Of a stretch of DNA of 64,000 nucleotides, positions 9,249 through 18,877 are shown in pieces (position 1 is the stretch's first letter; each line of letters opens with the position of its first letter). Made by a program: the position numbers and the translations under genes. Source of the stretch: Chryseobacterium oryctis (lineage in GTDB: Bacteria; Bacteroidota; Bacteroidia; Flavobacteriales; Weeksellaceae); NCBI RefSeq assembly GCF_025971925.1, contig NZ_JAPDHV010000007.1, forward strand, positions 82,228 through 146,227, given 5' to 3'. The notes under the pieces were generated by a model. That model was not told the DNA's origin, searched no databases, and saw nothing but the letters and a program-made list of their open reading frames with translations.

Positions 9249-11684
9249 TTATCTATTGGTATTAAAATCTTCACTGTCAAAATCAGGAAAATCAAAATCT
9301 CCTACTTTTGGTTCTTCTTCTACTTTTCCGAGTACAAAATTGATGACATCACCTTCACCACAACATATATATGGAATGTAGAAATCTGCGATGACCGTCT
9401 TATCCGGAATGATATCATTATTTTCGACCACAAATTTGGGATTGAAATAATAAAATAAATATTTATTGAGTTCCAAAGCGTTTTCCGGATGGTAATACGC
9501 AATGTAATTCTGCATTTTCAGTAACGAATTTTCAATCATACTGCTGCATTCTGTACCGGAAACATCTACAGAAGCCTTAACGCCACTCGTTGCTTCGTTG
9601 GAAGCCATTAAGGTTTTCTCATTCCTTGCTGCACTAAGATTTCTTATAGCATCTATTCTCTGAAGTTTCTTTTTGGGTGGATTTTCTTTATACACAACAA
9701 TGAAAGTTCCACCTTTTGTTACTCCGGCTTTGTGTTCTATTCCGGGATGCTTTTCTATGAATCTTTGTAAAGACAATCTTTTTCCCAGTTCTTTCCATTT
9801 TTCCTGTGCGGCTTGATACAACGCTCGAAATTCGCCTTTTTCACAAACCATAATCACCTCATCAATATGATCTATCAAATCCTCCTCAAATCTCAGATCC
9901 TCATTTCTTTTATTATAAACAGCTTCCCTGAATTGTATAGACAATTCTTCTATTTTCTCATAAATAGGGATAAACTGATGGTAAATTTTAATGAAAGCCG
10001 TGAAAGATTCTACCATAGAGTTCCTTCCTTTTTTCAGAAAACGGATATAGTTATTCAGAAAATTTAAATCTTTTATGTATCTATTTTCTTTTATGGTACC
10101 TTGATGATCTTCCAACCATTCTATTATTTTACCTATTACGTTTTCCCAATTTCTTCTTACAAGATCATAATCCGTTTCCAAATAACTCCAATTGGTTTCA
10201 TCTGTCGCAAGATTTATCGGCAGATCAGGAAACTGAGTTGCATTCAAGGCAATTACTTTAAAAGGCAACTGATGGGTTTCCTGAATTCTTAAAATATCTG
10301 CCATTGCGTCCTGATAATTTTTCCCGATATGCCCTTCTATTCTGAAAAAATTATACGGTTCTGTCTCAAACAATAATGGTGCTTTTACTTCTGCCTTAGT
10401 CGTGTAATTATTTTGTAAGGAATGATAAGACAAAACAGTATCATTCAGTTTTTTTATAGTTAAATGAGGACTCCAATAATCCCGAAGCTCTAAAATTTCA
10501 TCATAATAGAAAGGCAACGCTTTTTCGGAAAGTTTTACATCACCATATTGAGACGGGGTAATTCGGATATTTAAATTTTTCTCTATTTTAAAAGAACTTA
10601 TGATATGAGCTAATTTTTCAAAAAGTAATTGAAGTTCTTTCAATTTTTTCTCGTTTTTCTTTGAAGAATTATTTGTAGAGAAAAACGGGGTTCTATAAGT
10701 TAAAGATTGAGCTGTACTTCCTCCCAAAACAACATGGAAAGGGAAAAGAGCTTCATTCACACAGCATAAGGAAAGCTCTGTTTTTTTTGAACATATCAAC
10801 TCATTATATGCTGAAACAATGTCTGACATCCAATCCCAGAAATATTGTACATTGATGGTATCTTTGTATGCCTTTAAATTTTTATCTATAACTGTTTTTG
10901 CATCATTAAGAACATTTAAATTCTGATTCGTTATTCCTTTATATTCATTGTAGATTTTAGAAACTGCATCGGAAACAGATTTAATATAAGCAGCACTGAA
11001 CGGCTTTACAAAATTATCAAGCACTTTTGCCGGAGTCGTGATGGTATTATACGGAACATTATATCTTGGAAATGTAAGCTTAGTAAATTGATAAGACGGA
11101 TATTGAGGAAATAATTCTTTGAACCAATCTCCTGATGAAACGGCAATTGGACGTAGATTAAACTCCAACCTTTTTCCTTTATCATCGCAATTAGTCGTTA
11201 CACAATTCTTCTGATCAATCAGGGTTACTTCCAAAAGAAGAATGATAAGTTTATCATCAAAAAAATCATTAGGAATAGGTTTTTTATCTGTATCTGAAGC
11301 ATCAGAAGGAAGCAGGTCATAAATCTTTTTCAAAGAAGCATAGCTTTTTGAATATTTGAAAATAGCATCCAAATAAGGTTCATCTGTATAATCTGGAGCC
11401 AGAAACTGATCTGATAATTTGGTTTCTTTGTAATGGGTAAATAATTTTTCGTTCCAGTTGATCTGAAAACCCAAGGAAGTTACAGCAGTTCCGCAACTGA
11501 TCTTCACTTGGTTTTTGGCAGGAAAAGCAAGTTCTAATCCACAAGTAATTCCTATTCCTGTTAAATTTTTTCTGGTAATCCTGTCCTGCTCTTCCAGATG
11601 ACTGACTGCCATATTGAGATCTTTCTGGCTCAGAACCTGATCTGCTTCAAAAACAGGGTAAGATGAGGTATTATATGCTTTCAT
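9249..11684 (-). CDS. Large eCIS-associated protein of unknown fold, probable structural component
   Basis: This 811-residue protein begins MKAYNTSSYPVFEADQVLSQKDLNMAVSHLEEQDRITRKNLTGIGITCGLEL, a soluble head with a conserved-looking LTGIGI.CGLEL turn. The middle is helical, with many Lys/Glu and aromatic residues. The C-terminus ends in a beta stretch and an acidic tail (GDFDFPDFDSEDFN). It directly follows the two J-like baseplate genes, with 10 bp between. I cannot place it in a named family. Size and position fit an extra baseplate or cage component typical of Bacteroidota eCIS. Confidence 0.6.
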   Translation of the reverse strand: MKAYNTSSYPVFEADQVLSQKDLNMAVSHLEEQDRITRKNLTGIGITCGLELAFPAKNQVKISCGTAVTSLGFQINWNEKLFTHYKETKLSDQFLAPDYTDEPYLDAIFKYSKSYASLKKIYDLLPSDASDTDKKPIPNDFFDDKLIILLLEVTLIDQKNCVTTNCDDKGKRLEFNLRPIAVSSGDWFKELFPQYPSYQFTKLTFPRYNVPYNTITTPAKVLDNFVKPFSAAYIKSVSDAVSKIYNEYKGITNQNLNVLNDAKTVIDKNLKAYKDTINVQYFWDWMSDIVSAYNELICSKKTELSLCCVNEALFPFHVVLGGSTAQSLTYRTPFFSTNNSSKKNEKKLKELQLLFEKLAHIISSFKIEKNLNIRITPSQYGDVKLSEKALPFYYDEILELRDYWSPHLTIKKLNDTVLSYHSLQNNYTTKAEVKAPLLFETEPYNFFRIEGHIGKNYQDAMADILRIQETHQLPFKVIALNATQFPDLPINLATDETNWSYLETDYDLVRRNWENVIGKIIEWLEDHQGTIKENRYIKDLNFLNNYIRFLKKGRNSMVESFTAFIKIYHQFIPIYEKIEELSIQFREAVYNKRNEDLRFEEDLIDHIDEVIMVCEKGEFRALYQAAQEKWKELGKRLSLQRFIEKHPGIEHKAGVTKGGTFIVVYKENPPKKKLQRIDAIRNLSAARNEKTLMASNEATSGVKASVDVSGTECSSMIENSLLKMQNYIAYYHPENALELNKYLFYYFNPKFVVENNDIIPDKTVIADFYIPYICCGEGDVINFVLGKVEEEPKVGDFDFPDFDSEDFNTNR

Positions 11685-11694
11685 GGTCGTTTTT

Positions 11695-14600
11695 TTATAA
11701 GGTTCCTAATGATGTATTTCCAAGTATTAAAGGATTTTTGGTCTCACTTATTTGGCAATCGTATAAATTACCTTCCGGATAGATGGTATTAAGCTCTTTT
11801 AATGCTTTTATTAAATCCTGAAGGGTTTTTACATACGTTTTCTCTTCATTTATCGTTAAGGTATGATTGCAGAATTTTACACGATAATATCTGTAATCCT
11901 GCAGCCATTTCCTGTATGCTTTCTGAAATCCCAGCATATCTTCAGCATTCACCCAGCAAATTTTCAGTAGCGCATGAGCGGGAGCTTCCTGACGGAATAT
12001 TTTATCGGCATATCTCCTGAAAATAAGATTTTTGAATCTCGACAAATATCCCGGAAGTACAATCGTAGCTTTGAAGGAATAAGGATCATCATTTGCTTCA
12101 CTGCTGCAATCGTCATTTAAGCACACCGTAAGCAATTCTTCATCGGTAAAATATTTTGTATTGAATGGTCTTAAAAGAATATGTTCCAGGCAAAAAAAGT
12201 TTTCGTAATATTTATTTAAAATACCAATCATATATACAAGATAGTCGTAGGCTTTCTGCTCATCGTCAAATTTTTTCTCAAAACGAGCTATTTTTTTAGT
12301 ATCATTCACCAGATATAAATAATATTTTCCGGAATAGGAATCTATTTTATAAAGGCTCTGATCTAAAAAATGCAGTTGAGACCACTCCCATTTTTCCAGA
12401 AGGTTGGTTCCCGGGGTCACTATTTTGAAAAGGAAATCTCCCTCGTCGGTTTCTACAGTCCATTGAGTTTGTGGTGAATCTTCGGTAACGATATCCCTCA
12501 AGCCAATATCATTGATTCCCAAAAGTTTTGCGACCCTTTTTTCATACCCTCCTCTATGATTGGTTTTCCAGAAAGGATGATAAACAGCTAAAGTAGAATC
12601 AGTATGCAGGTAATCTATTCCCAAGCCTCTGTTTTTGCTTATTTCCGGATAATTATTGACAAAATCCTGCTTATCTTGTATAAGATCTTCATTATCAAAT
12701 GTAAAAGCTCCGGATGCTCCTTGAGTAATCTGATACATCGTGAAAACATATTCATTAAAACTCTCCGCAAATCTTGCAATAAGATGATCTAAAGCTCTGT
12801 TTCTACGATCATAAAATGTTTTTTTTGTCTCATACAATGATACACTTTCTTCATTGGGAATTCCTGACAATAACCTGTTTTCCAGATCAGGGCTGTATAT
12901 TTCTTTTGAATAAAAATCTTTCCCTGTAAAATCATTTGTCTTTAGATATACAGGAAAATAGGTTTTTTTAATGGTTTCTGTATTGAGAAGGTTACCTGCA
13001 TTATACAACTGGCTAAAAAAATCTGCCAGTAATTGTTCATAGAAATACAAATAGCCTTTAAGTTGTTTTACCTGTGCTTGTCTTAAAGGAGACTCTTTGT
13101 CTGAAAGATAATTTTTCCCCAATCCGTAATTGGCTGGGAAATCATCCTGAATACTGTAATAGCGGTTCACTTCAAAATGTTCTCCGTTTTCTATATAAAA
13201 ATCTGTGGTAATCCCGTTCAGTTTTCTCTGTTGAATCTGAGTTTTGTACAAATCTACTTTCTGGTCAACCAACATTTGCTGGGTTTCTGTCAACAAAAAA
13301 GGAATATTTTTCTGGAAAAATAACAACTTTGATCTATGTGCATCAAAAACAGGTTTTACCTCGCCAGAAAGTTTCAGTACCCAGCTTTCATTAATGGAAC
13401 CTGAAATAGGTTTTCCAAGGAGATTATAAGCTGTCATCATGAGATTTTTCACAGAATGAACTCCCGGAATTTCCATCAAAACAGCAATAATATCCGAAGC
13501 ATAAATTTCTTTTAATAATTGTGCTTTTTCAAGCTCTTCATCTTTTATGAAACCATGCATTAATCTTGGTCCTAAAAATATATCTTCAGCATGATAACCT
13601 TCATTTACCAATTGGTTTAAAGTATAAAAACTGATTCTAGGATTAACAATCTTATCTATTGCAATCCGTACCTGGCTCATAACTTCCACAGGATCGGCTT
13701 CAGGAGCTAATTCTATATCTGCACAAACTCCTATATTTACTTTTTCTATAATTTCAACACAGAGATAATCTTCTGTGAAGTTTCTGTTTTTATGTAAAGT
13801 GGAAACTACCTTTGAAAAATTATCCTGAACTTTTTTTCTTTTTTTAGCGAAAAGCGAAATAAATTCACAAACAGGCTTTTCTGTATCGAAATGGTTCAAA
13901 ATAATATCAAGCTCAGCAGGATCATCAGCAAAAATGCGGAAATGCAATTCGTCCGACGGTTTAGTATATCGATGCACAATAACATAAACAATATCTCCTA
14001 CTTTTTTTACACTGTCTATTGAGATTTTTGAAGGTTCATTCATTTTCCTGAAAAGATCAGCTTTCGGGTCGTTCCAATTCGCAAACTGTGGTATTATCCT
14101 ACAATTTACCCAGTGATCTTTTTCCCAAAAGGCAAATTCTATCAGCAAAGAATTTAAGTCACCCAATTCAGGATTTTCATCCAGCTCGATTTTTATTTTG
14201 TTCAGACCTCGAAGATGAAGTTCAGGGATTTTTTTCCCTTCTTTATCGGTATTTTTAAGGCTTAATTTATCTTCCAACCTGTTGATGTAGATCATTGTTT
14301 CGGTATCATTAGGAAGATAATAACCGTTGGAATCTTTTGTATTTTTTGTGGCAATTAACCATGCATTAGAAATATCATCAATATCAATCAACAGTTTTCT
14401 GTAATCATTAACCGTTAAAGGAGCATTGGTATAAATATTAGATGCTGTAAAAAAAGTTTTATTGTCAATAATTCCTTTTTTATTGGTAAGAAGATCCTGA
14501 ATATCAAAATCTGAACGATATCCCAATTCGGTAATAGCATAGCACAATACATCGAGAATGGTCACTCCCGGATCATGAGGATTGTAATCGGTCCAGAACT

Positions 14601-14706
14601 TACTCCCGAGTTTCTCTACATATTCCAGCCCTGTTTTGAGCAGGAACTGGAAATCCTGAGATGGAGCCAATATCCGGTCTTTGCTGATGTAGTTTTCTGT
14701 TTCCAT
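11695..14706 (-). CDS. Baseplate protein, J-like (Afp12-like)
   Basis: This 1003-residue protein contains near its N-terminus WTDYNPHDPGVTILDVLCYAITELGYR, the hallmark D-NP-DPG-tlLdvl segment of gpJ/Afp11-Afp12 wedge proteins. It has no signal peptide. With the neighbouring 1097-residue gene it would form the baseplate wedge that holds gp25 and triggers sheath contraction. The C-terminal region (DEEKTYVKTLQDLIKAL...) is lineage-specific. The start is the ATG 12 bp after the upstream stop. Confidence 0.85.
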   Translation of the reverse strand: METENYISKDRILAPSQDFQFLLKTGLEYVEKLGSKFWTDYNPHDPGVTILDVLCYAITELGYRSDFDIQDLLTNKKGIIDNKTFFTASNIYTNAPLTVNDYRKLLIDIDDISNAWLIATKNTKDSNGYYLPNDTETMIYINRLEDKLSLKNTDKEGKKIPELHLRGLNKIKIELDENPELGDLNSLLIEFAFWEKDHWVNCRIIPQFANWNDPKADLFRKMNEPSKISIDSVKKVGDIVYVIVHRYTKPSDELHFRIFADDPAELDIILNHFDTEKPVCEFISLFAKKRKKVQDNFSKVVSTLHKNRNFTEDYLCVEIIEKVNIGVCADIELAPEADPVEVMSQVRIAIDKIVNPRISFYTLNQLVNEGYHAEDIFLGPRLMHGFIKDEELEKAQLLKEIYASDIIAVLMEIPGVHSVKNLMMTAYNLLGKPISGSINESWVLKLSGEVKPVFDAHRSKLLFFQKNIPFLLTETQQMLVDQKVDLYKTQIQQRKLNGITTDFYIENGEHFEVNRYYSIQDDFPANYGLGKNYLSDKESPLRQAQVKQLKGYLYFYEQLLADFFSQLYNAGNLLNTETIKKTYFPVYLKTNDFTGKDFYSKEIYSPDLENRLLSGIPNEESVSLYETKKTFYDRRNRALDHLIARFAESFNEYVFTMYQITQGASGAFTFDNEDLIQDKQDFVNNYPEISKNRGLGIDYLHTDSTLAVYHPFWKTNHRGGYEKRVAKLLGINDIGLRDIVTEDSPQTQWTVETDEGDFLFKIVTPGTNLLEKWEWSQLHFLDQSLYKIDSYSGKYYLYLVNDTKKIARFEKKFDDEQKAYDYLVYMIGILNKYYENFFCLEHILLRPFNTKYFTDEELLTVCLNDDCSSEANDDPYSFKATIVLPGYLSRFKNLIFRRYADKIFRQEAPAHALLKICWVNAEDMLGFQKAYRKWLQDYRYYRVKFCNHTLTINEEKTYVKTLQDLIKALKELNTIYPEGNLYDCQISETKNPLILGNTSLGTL

Positions 14707-14718
14707 GTCCTGTTTTTT

Positions 14719-17700
14719 TTAAATCTCATGAATATTGTGCGTTTCTGTAGGTACAAACAACGTAAAGTCAGTCTGAGGTGTAATCTTGCTCAAATTTTTG
14801 ATCGGATTTCCCTTGATATTATAGTTTTCATCCAGAATATACTGCGTCACCGTGAAGTCTGTAATATAATCTACATAATATTGATTATCAATAAGTTTTA
14901 TCATGGTAGAAAATTCTATACTTTGAGCAAAATCGGCATCTTCCAGATCATAAGCCCATGGTGAAAGGAATGAATTGATGGTTTTGATGAGCTCCTGAAC
15001 ATAAATTCGGGTATCCATTCCCTCTTTTTTATGGAATTTTACATTAAAACTTACTTCTACTTTTTCTGCTTTTGGAGGTTTTACATTAAATCTTACATGT
15101 GGTGAACTTATTTTTTCCAGAAATTCTTTAATCACCTGCATTTTGTTGAGGCTTAAAAGAGGTTTCCAGTTGATGTTTTCCGTAGGTGAAGATTTTGCCA
15201 CAGGAATAATGGTAACATACCCCGCCGAAACATTAGAAATCTGGGCAGAATCATATCGATAATGATTTAAAGTTTTCACCCTGTATATATCAGGAAATTC
15301 CTGTAACAGGATGTGTTCGTAATCCCAGGAAGTAATTGCCCTATTTTTATGTCTCAAACGCTCACTTGTTCTCAGATAAAGGTTTTGATCTTCTTCATAG
15401 GTTCTTCCTCCAAAAGAAGCATAAGGCTGTTTAATTTTTTTTACACCAGATATTACTTTAAAGCTTTTACTGATGGTTTCTTTTGGGGTAATTTCTGTGT
15501 ATACTGTTCCTTTTTGTTCAAAATCAGTCAGAACTGCTTTCACAGCCTGTGCATGAATTCCCAAAATCCTACATACCGCCTGAATATTAGAAACAGATAC
15601 TCTGATCCAGAAAAGATCCGGAGCAAAAAGTGTATTGGTCGTTGCCGAAAAATCCGGAATATTTACTGCCACGATTCCCGATTGGGTAAAAGAATAGGTT
15701 TCATCCGCAATGGTATTGTCTTCGAAACTTTCCCATTGATTAAGAGATAAATATTCCCATTTAATTATTGCTGGTGGCAACTGTGGATTGGCTGTTCCTT
15801 CTTCGAGTTGGATTAAAAAGCTGAAGCTGTCTTTAGGATTAGCCTTTTCAAAGCCTAAATACATGAAACCTTCTAAATTATTCAATGTTGAAAATTTCAG
15901 GAACTCATTTTGTATTCTCTTGTATCCGAAAGGCTGTATAATATATAATTCCGTATCAGAATCAGCGTTAGAAAGTGGGTTTAGGATCTCCTGTACATGA
16001 TAATTAAACGTAAACTCCACAATCCGTGGTTTGTATGGGAATGTTCCTGTTTCCTGATTGGCTATTAAAGTACTTGCAGTAATATAATCCTCCATATATT
16101 TTTCCCCTGCATAGTTGGGATAGTTCAGTTCTATTCTGATTTTATGTTGAGTTGCAACGTCTTTAAAATTATATTCTTTAACTGAAAAATTATTGATAAT
16201 GGTTGATAACTCATCAGAGTAATGGATTCTTTTTCCTTTATCCAGTAAAAAAGTTTTTACTTTATCATTCAGCCAATTGTATTTGCCGATAAGCGAATAG
16301 GTAGGTTCATAATAAACACCTAGTTCATTGAAATCCATCGAATAGCCCATATCTGTTATATTATCGGCTATCTTTTTTTGTTCGACGCTTTTCTTTTTGG
16401 AGGTAATATTACCTTCAGATAATATATTGCTTGTACCTAAATATTCAATAAAGTCAAAACCAGTATCCATCTCTGCAATAAACTCTGCTACGGTTTCTTT
16501 TTTCATAAAAAACTCGTTGGAGCTTACCATAAATCCGTTTCCGTTTTTAGGAAATTCACTGAAAGGATAGAAAGGTTTTTTAATATCAATATTTCCGGAA
16601 TCAGATTCTAACGTATAGGATTTGAAGTTGTTTACTTTAACTTCTATATTGATTTCTGATACCGATGAAATAACATTTTTATTTTTAGGAACTATTTTAA
16701 GTACCGGAAATTGAGTGCTCACCACAATCTCAGGATGTTTTTTACTATCGTAAGGAACAATAGCTTTTTCGGTATCAGGAATGGTAAGTTTGATGTATTT
16801 TTCAGAAGAATTGCTGTTCTTTTTTTCGAAAGATTTTGTGGTAATTTCTATCACTTTTTTTTCTCCTGTAATGTAGAAATCAAACTGATTTTGATCTATA
16901 TTCTGGTTATTAAACCGAAGGAATATATTTCTTTCTCCACTTTGCAAAAAGAATAAAGGACTTGCAATGAGAATGCCTTCTTTAAATTCTTCCTTATTTG
17001 CCCTAAAAGCATCAAAACTATCTCCTGCTCCATTCAACGGAATAAGATCTGAAACTTTAAAATACTGATTATTTTCCAGATGATAACTCGAAAAGTTTTT
17101 TAGCTTTATCTGATTGATAGCCTGATCTGTAGTGGAAGCATAGTATTTTTTTTCTCCCTCAGTATTTTTTCCGGCTAAGAAAACGGTGTTTTTAGCCAAT
17201 AAAAAAGGATCAATTTTGTAAGGTTCAATAATAAGATATACCTGATCGGGTTTTGCTGCCTGATTTTCTGTACGTATTACATCTTTGTAATAAAAATCGA
17301 GGTGTTTTTTGGTAAACTCGTTCAGTTTTTCCTTAGCAAAACTCAATAATTTCAAGAATGTTAAAAATAATGCGTAATGAGGATGATGTTTGTCATAGTT
17401 ATTCAATTGGTCATCAATCGCTGATTCCGCATATTTTCTCCAACTGGAAAGTAAACCGAAAAGCTGTTGCACTTTTTTCACATAGATATAGCTTTGGATA
17501 AGCTGAACCATGTCTGATGAAGGAATAATCTCCGTATCTATAATAGATTTTAATTGATTCTGAATAATCTGAATACTTCCGTTAAGACTTTCTTTTGCTA
17601 TAATGCTATCATCTAATGAATCAACTTTATCTGCTAAATCTTTAAAACTGTTGGCTATCGCTGAAAAATATCTGGTTAAGATTTCTTTCTGGTCTACAGG

Positions 17701-18012
17701 ATTTGCATTGAGCTGAACTTCTTTTTTTACAGATTCATAATTGCTCTGTAAAGTATCAACATTCCAAAGAGCAATACTGATGATAATGGAAGTGGATTCG
17801 CTTTCAAAAAAGTCTGACCAATCACCTTCTTTTATGTTATATTCCCCATAAAAATCAACATACTTAGAAAGTTTCTGAACAAACAAAATGAAATCTTCTT
17901 CTTTTCTCTCGTCTAAAAGAAAAAAATCTGGCAATAAGGCTGGATTCAGTCTTTCATTCTGTGTAGTACCGCTACCCTGATGAATTGACATTGAAGATGA
18001 ACAGTTTTTCAT
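14719..18012 (-). CDS. Baseplate protein, J-like (Afp11-like)
   Basis: This is the largest complete gene of the locus, at 1097 residues. It carries a helical N-terminus with ERLNPALLPDFFLLDERKEEDFILFVQKLSKYVDFY, found in Afp11-type wedge proteins. The C-terminal J-like portion includes RTSERLRHKNRAITSWDYEHILLQEFPDIYRVK, a recognisable baseplate-J segment. It lies between gp25 and the Afp12-like gene, the standard wedge order. The N-terminal MKNCSSSM is not a credible lipobox because no hydrophobic stretch precedes the Cys. Confidence 0.85.
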   Translation of the reverse strand: MKNCSSSMSIHQGSGTTQNERLNPALLPDFFLLDERKEEDFILFVQKLSKYVDFYGEYNIKEGDWSDFFESESTSIIISIALWNVDTLQSNYESVKKEVQLNANPVDQKEILTRYFSAIANSFKDLADKVDSLDDSIIAKESLNGSIQIIQNQLKSIIDTEIIPSSDMVQLIQSYIYVKKVQQLFGLLSSWRKYAESAIDDQLNNYDKHHPHYALFLTFLKLLSFAKEKLNEFTKKHLDFYYKDVIRTENQAAKPDQVYLIIEPYKIDPFLLAKNTVFLAGKNTEGEKKYYASTTDQAINQIKLKNFSSYHLENNQYFKVSDLIPLNGAGDSFDAFRANKEEFKEGILIASPLFFLQSGERNIFLRFNNQNIDQNQFDFYITGEKKVIEITTKSFEKKNSNSSEKYIKLTIPDTEKAIVPYDSKKHPEIVVSTQFPVLKIVPKNKNVISSVSEINIEVKVNNFKSYTLESDSGNIDIKKPFYPFSEFPKNGNGFMVSSNEFFMKKETVAEFIAEMDTGFDFIEYLGTSNILSEGNITSKKKSVEQKKIADNITDMGYSMDFNELGVYYEPTYSLIGKYNWLNDKVKTFLLDKGKRIHYSDELSTIINNFSVKEYNFKDVATQHKIRIELNYPNYAGEKYMEDYITASTLIANQETGTFPYKPRIVEFTFNYHVQEILNPLSNADSDTELYIIQPFGYKRIQNEFLKFSTLNNLEGFMYLGFEKANPKDSFSFLIQLEEGTANPQLPPAIIKWEYLSLNQWESFEDNTIADETYSFTQSGIVAVNIPDFSATTNTLFAPDLFWIRVSVSNIQAVCRILGIHAQAVKAVLTDFEQKGTVYTEITPKETISKSFKVISGVKKIKQPYASFGGRTYEEDQNLYLRTSERLRHKNRAITSWDYEHILLQEFPDIYRVKTLNHYRYDSAQISNVSAGYVTIIPVAKSSPTENINWKPLLSLNKMQVIKEFLEKISSPHVRFNVKPPKAEKVEVSFNVKFHKKEGMDTRIYVQELIKTINSFLSPWAYDLEDADFAQSIEFSTMIKLIDNQYYVDYITDFTVTQYILDENYNIKGNPIKNLSKITPQTDFTLFVPTETHNIHEI

Positions 18013-18021
18013 TTTGAATGT

Positions 18022-18435
18022 TTATGGTTTTACAAATGTTCCTTCTTTTATATAATAAGGGAATACATAGTTTTTCCTTGAGTTTGTCGCCCTTATTCTA
18101 TAGGTCACTTCTATATTAATCACTCCGTTATTCGTATCTTCAGTAAAAAACTGTACGTCTATTAAATCTATTCTGGGCTCATATTTTAGAATTGCGTCTG
18201 TAATGATCCCTTTAATTTTGGTAAGGAGTGTGATGGTAATGCTCTCGTACAGCATGGAAGTCAGATCGCACCCAAAATCAGACCGCATGATTCTCTCTTT
18301 CAACTGTGTTGTAAGCAATATATGAAGACTCTGAAACACATCTTCTTCATCCGAAACAGTTTCTACAGTTGCCTCCAGTTTGTTGAACGTAGGTGGAAAT
18401 GCCCATCCGGTTCCAAGAAAAGTTTTTATTTTCAT
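18022..18435 (-). CDS. gp25/GPW-like baseplate wedge protein (Afp9-like)
   Basis: This 137-residue protein is of the usual size for the family. FLGTGWAFPPTFN at the N-terminus and the central EDVFQSLHILLTTQLKERIMRSDFGCDLTSMLYE are the classic gp25 signature: a helix with an L.T..GER-like segment followed by a G-L. It links the baseplate wedge to the sheath and belongs between the spike genes and the J-like genes, exactly where it is. Confidence 0.9.
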   Translation of the reverse strand: MKIKTFLGTGWAFPPTFNKLEATVETVSDEEDVFQSLHILLTTQLKERIMRSDFGCDLTSMLYESITITLLTKIKGIITDAILKYEPRIDLIDVQFFTEDTNNGVINIEVTYRIRATNSRKNYVFPYYIKEGTFVKP

Positions 18436-18480
18436 GGATATGAGTAGATTTTAGAAGTTAGATTTTAGACTTTTAGCTTT

Positions 18481-18509
18481 AATCATTTAAAATATTTCAT
18501 TAAATGATT
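18481..18509 (-). promoter_or_regulatory. Intra-operon stem-loop between PAAR and gp25 genes
   Basis: AATCATTTA (18481-18489) and TAAATGATT (18501-18509) form a 9-bp perfect stem with an 11-nt loop in the about 100-bp gap between the PAAR and gp25 genes. There is no long U-run after it on the minus strand, so it looks more like an RNA-processing or attenuation hairpin than a full terminator. Confidence 0.4.
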
Positions 18510-18534
18510 GTCAGAAATATTGAAACGCTGAGAT

Positions 18535-18825
18535 TCAGCCACCAATATTTACTGTAGAACATCCTGCTACGATAACACCTCCATGTGCTGTACTATCTCC
18601 CATTCGGACTGCCTGTTTCCCGCCAATCATTACCGTGGAAGAACCCATTACCACAGAATCTGGAGATCCTGTACAAATACAGCTGTCACCTACAACCGCC
18701 GCAGGCATTCCTCCGATCATTACAGTGGAATTTGATCCCGGTATAATCGGACCTCCTACATGAGGCACAGTTCCGTTTACCATAGGACATGTGTGCATAT
18801 CTGTTGCACGAGCTGCTATTCCCAT
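18535..18825 (-). CDS. PAAR spike-tip protein (Afp10-like)
   Basis: This 96-residue protein has the PAAR pattern: MGIAARATDMHTCPM with a metal-binding His and Cys, then repeats of Gly-rich beta turns (GSNSTVMIGGMPAAVVGDSCICTG and GSSTVMIGGKQAVRMGDSTAHGG). It would cap the VgrG-like spike. It sits between the spike gene and gp25, as in Afp/PVC loci. It has no C-terminal extension, so it carries no fused effector. Confidence 0.92.
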   Translation of the reverse strand: MGIAARATDMHTCPMVNGTVPHVGGPIIPGSNSTVMIGGMPAAVVGDSCICTGSPDSVVMGSSTVMIGGKQAVRMGDSTAHGGVIVAGCSTVNIGG

Positions 18826-18877
18826 AATTATTAGTTTTTAACAAAATTATTACTCGTCAATTATCATTTTTCATTTA

